Part shown: positions 61,756-64,000 of the stretch, piece after piece
Layout: each line of letters opens with the position of its first letter
Position numbering within the stretch: the stretch's first letter is position 1
From: Chionis minor
Taxonomy: Eukaryota > Chordata > Aves > Charadriiformes > Chionididae
Reading direction: 5' to 3'
Length of the DNA: 64,000 bases
Assembly: GCA_013398295.1 (NCBI GenBank)
Contig: VZSF01007907.1
Location: 986,712-1,050,711 of the forward strand
The notes under the pieces: model-generated
The model's input: the letters and a program-made list of their open reading frames with translations, nothing else
Told to the model about the DNA's origin: nothing
Databases searched by the model: none
Made by a program: the position numbers and the translations under genes

Positions 61756-61812
61756 AGTATCACTGAAATAAATGGGAATATACAGGTATAACTAAGACAT
61801 AATTTAGCCCCT
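61756..61812 (+). repeat. Old sauropsid-type dispersed repeat remnant
   Basis: TCACTGAAATAAATGGGAAT, then ACAGGTATAACTAAGACATA and ATTTAGCCCC parallel the reptile/bird repeat text cactgaagtcaatgggactacacgggtataactgagagcagaatttggcccc. The correspondence is continuous over about 55 bp. The family name is not assigned. Confidence 0.4.
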
Positions 61813-63555
61813 TGCAACTAAGTTTAGGTTTTTCATTTGAAGCAGAATCTAATTTGCAACATTAAAGTAGCACTATCGGTCATTTACGAAACATAACAAT
61901 AAACTTACCTACCCCCCAACCCAACAATAATGTTACCAAAGAATTAGATAGTCCAAGTTTAAAAAAAGGGTTTTGCATTCTAGATCAATTTGTCAAGATG
62001 GCAATTTCTACTTTGACAATAACAAATAGCTTTCCTGAATTACCATTTAATTCTGATATTTAGATGGTGCAATCTTTTACACCACACTCAATGTTTACAT
62101 TGAAAACATGGCCTGACATGCCTCCATTTCAATGGTATGCTGGCACTCATTCTCATTTTTTTCCTGCTTTTTTGTTGCTGCCTCCAGTTTGCCAGTACAG
62201 GGAGCTGATCTAGCTCAAAAATAACCTTATTATTTTATTTTTTTTTCTGTAACTTGGCTCAAGTCCCTGATCTGGTTCACTGCATGGCTGCACAAATACT
62301 TCTACCAACACAAGGAAGGAGCTACAAGGGCTGTATAAGCCTGAATTGCAGCCAAAAACAATTACATGTCAAACTATGGTCTACGTTTGAGCAGACAATT
62401 TTAATATACTTGATGTAAAGGATGTTGAGAGGTCTGTAAATGTTATGATTACATAGCTAGCTTATAATACTTTTTTATGTTGTCTGCTGTCAGAAATGTG
62501 TAAGGGGTTAATTCAAGTGCATTCTTTAAGGGGGAGGGCACAACAGCTTCATATGGACCCATTTGAGAAAGCAGATGTCACTGAGTTTTGAAGTTTTACA
62601 ACTATGAATGTTCCATATATATGAACTTTTCAAGTCTGGCTGAGGTCTAATATAGACCATGCCAGAAGAACCCCAGCAGCAAGGACTTGTACAAACACTT
62701 TGAGAATGAATAAAATGACCAGCTTTCAGAGACAGTAGTAGGAGGCTGACAGTGAACAGCGTAGTGTTGGAGAAGAGCAACGCCTCTCCCAATACTTTCT
62801 GCCTTTTTTTCCTGATCACAGCTCCAACCTGCTCTCCTAAATCTTTTGTGAGCAAGAAGCCAGAGTAGGAAAGCGACCCTTTACTAAACTAACTGAAAAA
62901 AAGCCCGAAAGCAAACTCATGCCTTACTGACAGTTACTAAAGAATCCACACAAAGAAGAGAGCTGGTTAATGTTGCTACCTAATGCCTTTCCGTCACTCA
63001 CTTCTCGGACATCAAATCCCCATCTGGAAATACAGAACGGAAAGGGAATTACTTGCTCTTCTCCATGCTTGCTCACTAATTCTTCTGGTGTGCATCTACT
63101 GTTGGGTCTAAATTGCACTATGGAGGAGTTTCATAAAGGTTAAGTTTAGTGTATGAAGACTCGTTTCCCTTTTCAATTAGCATTTAAGGACCTCAAGATA
63201 AAAACTAATTTAGACACCATCTTTCTCAAATTGCCTTTTGGATCTATGTCTTTCTTCTCGTTCTAGAGAAAGACCACAGGATAACCTACCCAAGGAAGGC
63301 TATCCACCATCCACCATCATGTCACTCCGTTACGGAACAAGTGTAGCCAGAAGTCCCAACAGCTTAGCAGTCACAGTTAGGACTTAAAAATAATCTTAGG
63401 GCCCAAACTAACAGCAAAGGAATCACAGGGTCCTTCCCCTTCAAATAGAGAACAGCCTCTTCTCTGCAGAAAGAACAGTAACTAATGCCTCTGTGAATCG
63501 TAGGATGCTGAGGAAGTCCATACAGGTGGTTGTGCAGTGAGCTAAGGGTGTGAAA

Positions 63556-63786
63556 CGGCAGCGCGGTACGACGGGAAACGTCAGGAAATTTGCAAATGGA
63601 CTGGGCTGGGCCTGGGCCCCAAAGGCCAGTGAACCCAACATGCCGCGGAGCTGGTCGAAGGTGTCCTCCCCACCACCACCTGCTCTAGCAGCATCACACA
63701 GCACGCCGGCAGGATCCACTCGGGTCACGGCTGGGGGCTTTAGAGTCTACATCTTGTTAACTGCAATTGCTGCGTTGGCTGCGCAT
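63556..63786. other. Small CpG-rich patch
   Basis: Thirteen CpG dinucleotides lie between 63556 and 63729 and two more by 63786, in sequence that is clearly GC-rich compared with the surrounding AT-rich, CpG-poor DNA. Both strands are open here for about 95 codons, which follows from the low AT content. It is too small for a strict CpG-island call, but it could be the edge of a promoter or an old GC-rich insertion. The last 214 bases of the window hold nothing recognised. Confidence 0.5.
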
Positions 63787-64000
63787 GACAGAAATGAAGC
63801 TGAACATAGATTTTTCTTTTCCTTTTATAAATTCCATCTGTAGTGTGCTTTTGAAAGATGGTATTTCCTTAATCTAAAATGATCACAGGTAGTACATCTC
63901 TGTTAGTTTCACACGTGAGAGCCAAAATTCATGACACCGTAGTTTAATACCGGTCTTATCAGAAACCTGCAGAGATTAGAAACTGTAAGAAAAGCACTGA

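Larger units (their letters stand above)
60029..63555. other. AT-rich non-coding DNA
   Basis: No gene is established. Long AT-rich low-coding sequence could include untranslated exon sequence of a minus-strand transcript, but nothing proves it. Minus-strand frames at 62526-62855 (109 codons) and 62924-63118 (64 codons) have no recognised domain. Confidence 0.5.

Noticed and set aside
62526..63118. Minus-strand frames of 109 and 64 codons
   Set aside because: No recognised domains, and a stop and frame change between them without convincing splice sites.
1..64000. Prokaryotic or phage-type systems (CRISPR, operons, insertion sequences), rRNA, tRNA genes
   Set aside because: No spaced direct-repeat arrays, clustered long ORFs, ribosomal RNA signatures or complete tRNA folds were seen. 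CR1 repeats mark the DNA as avian nuclear sequence.

Overview
The window looks like AT-rich, gene-poor nuclear DNA of a bird. The main evidence is CR1 LINE retrotransposons: two fairly well preserved 3' fragments (367-1262, + strand; 3461-4047, - strand) and a short CR1 tail at 24477-24556. Their ends carry the CR1 octamer (ATTCTATG on the coding strand) in place of a poly(A) tail. CR1 elements of this type dominate avian repeat content. Two much older LINE copies, about 33.8-34.7 kb and 50.2-51.1 kb (both + strand), are recognisable only from frameshifted reverse-transcriptase and C-terminal motifs. No prokaryotic features are present: no operons, ribosome-binding sites, CRISPR or insertion sequences.

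No cellular protein-coding gene can be established from the sequence alone. The open frames are short and scattered over both strands, and their lengths are close to what stop-codon frequency predicts for 64 kb of about 38-40% GC DNA. The longest clearly protein-like frame is CR1 coding sequence. Four minus-strand frames are exon-like (14.5-14.9, 19.9-20.3, 39.6-39.8 and 47.5-47.6 kb). Three have a plausible splice site, and one encodes a small cysteine cluster. They are listed as low-confidence candidates, not genes. The simplest reading is an intergenic region or the inside of a very large intron.

Layout. 0-4 kb: two CR1 copies in opposite orientation around AT-rich sequence. 4-18 kb: unique DNA with a 75-bp GGAA microsatellite (7095-7169), two old SINE-like remnants (about 7.9 and 17.9 kb), a 22-bp duplication (10.55 kb) and one exon-like frame (14.5 kb). 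18-25 kb: a polypurine/G-quadruplex tract (18.05 kb), a GC-richer patch with a perfect 10-bp hairpin (20.65 kb), a perfect 52-bp tandem duplication (23.9 kb) and a CR1 tail. 25-50 kb: mostly featureless AT-rich DNA with compact hairpins (29.5 and 32.75 kb), an old LINE (33.8-34.7 kb) and two exon-like frames. 50-64 kb: another old LINE, a pyrimidine-rich segment of about 650 bp (56.1-56.8 kb), a palindrome giving AATAAA on both strands (60.01 kb) and a small CpG-rich patch at the right edge (63.56-63.79 kb).

No set of genes working together can be described, and no undescribed biological system is visible. The most useful leads are the candidate exons, the hairpins, the G-quadruplex tract, the CpG patch and the dispersed copies of an old sauropsid-type repeat built around a TTGACTTCAATGGG-like core.
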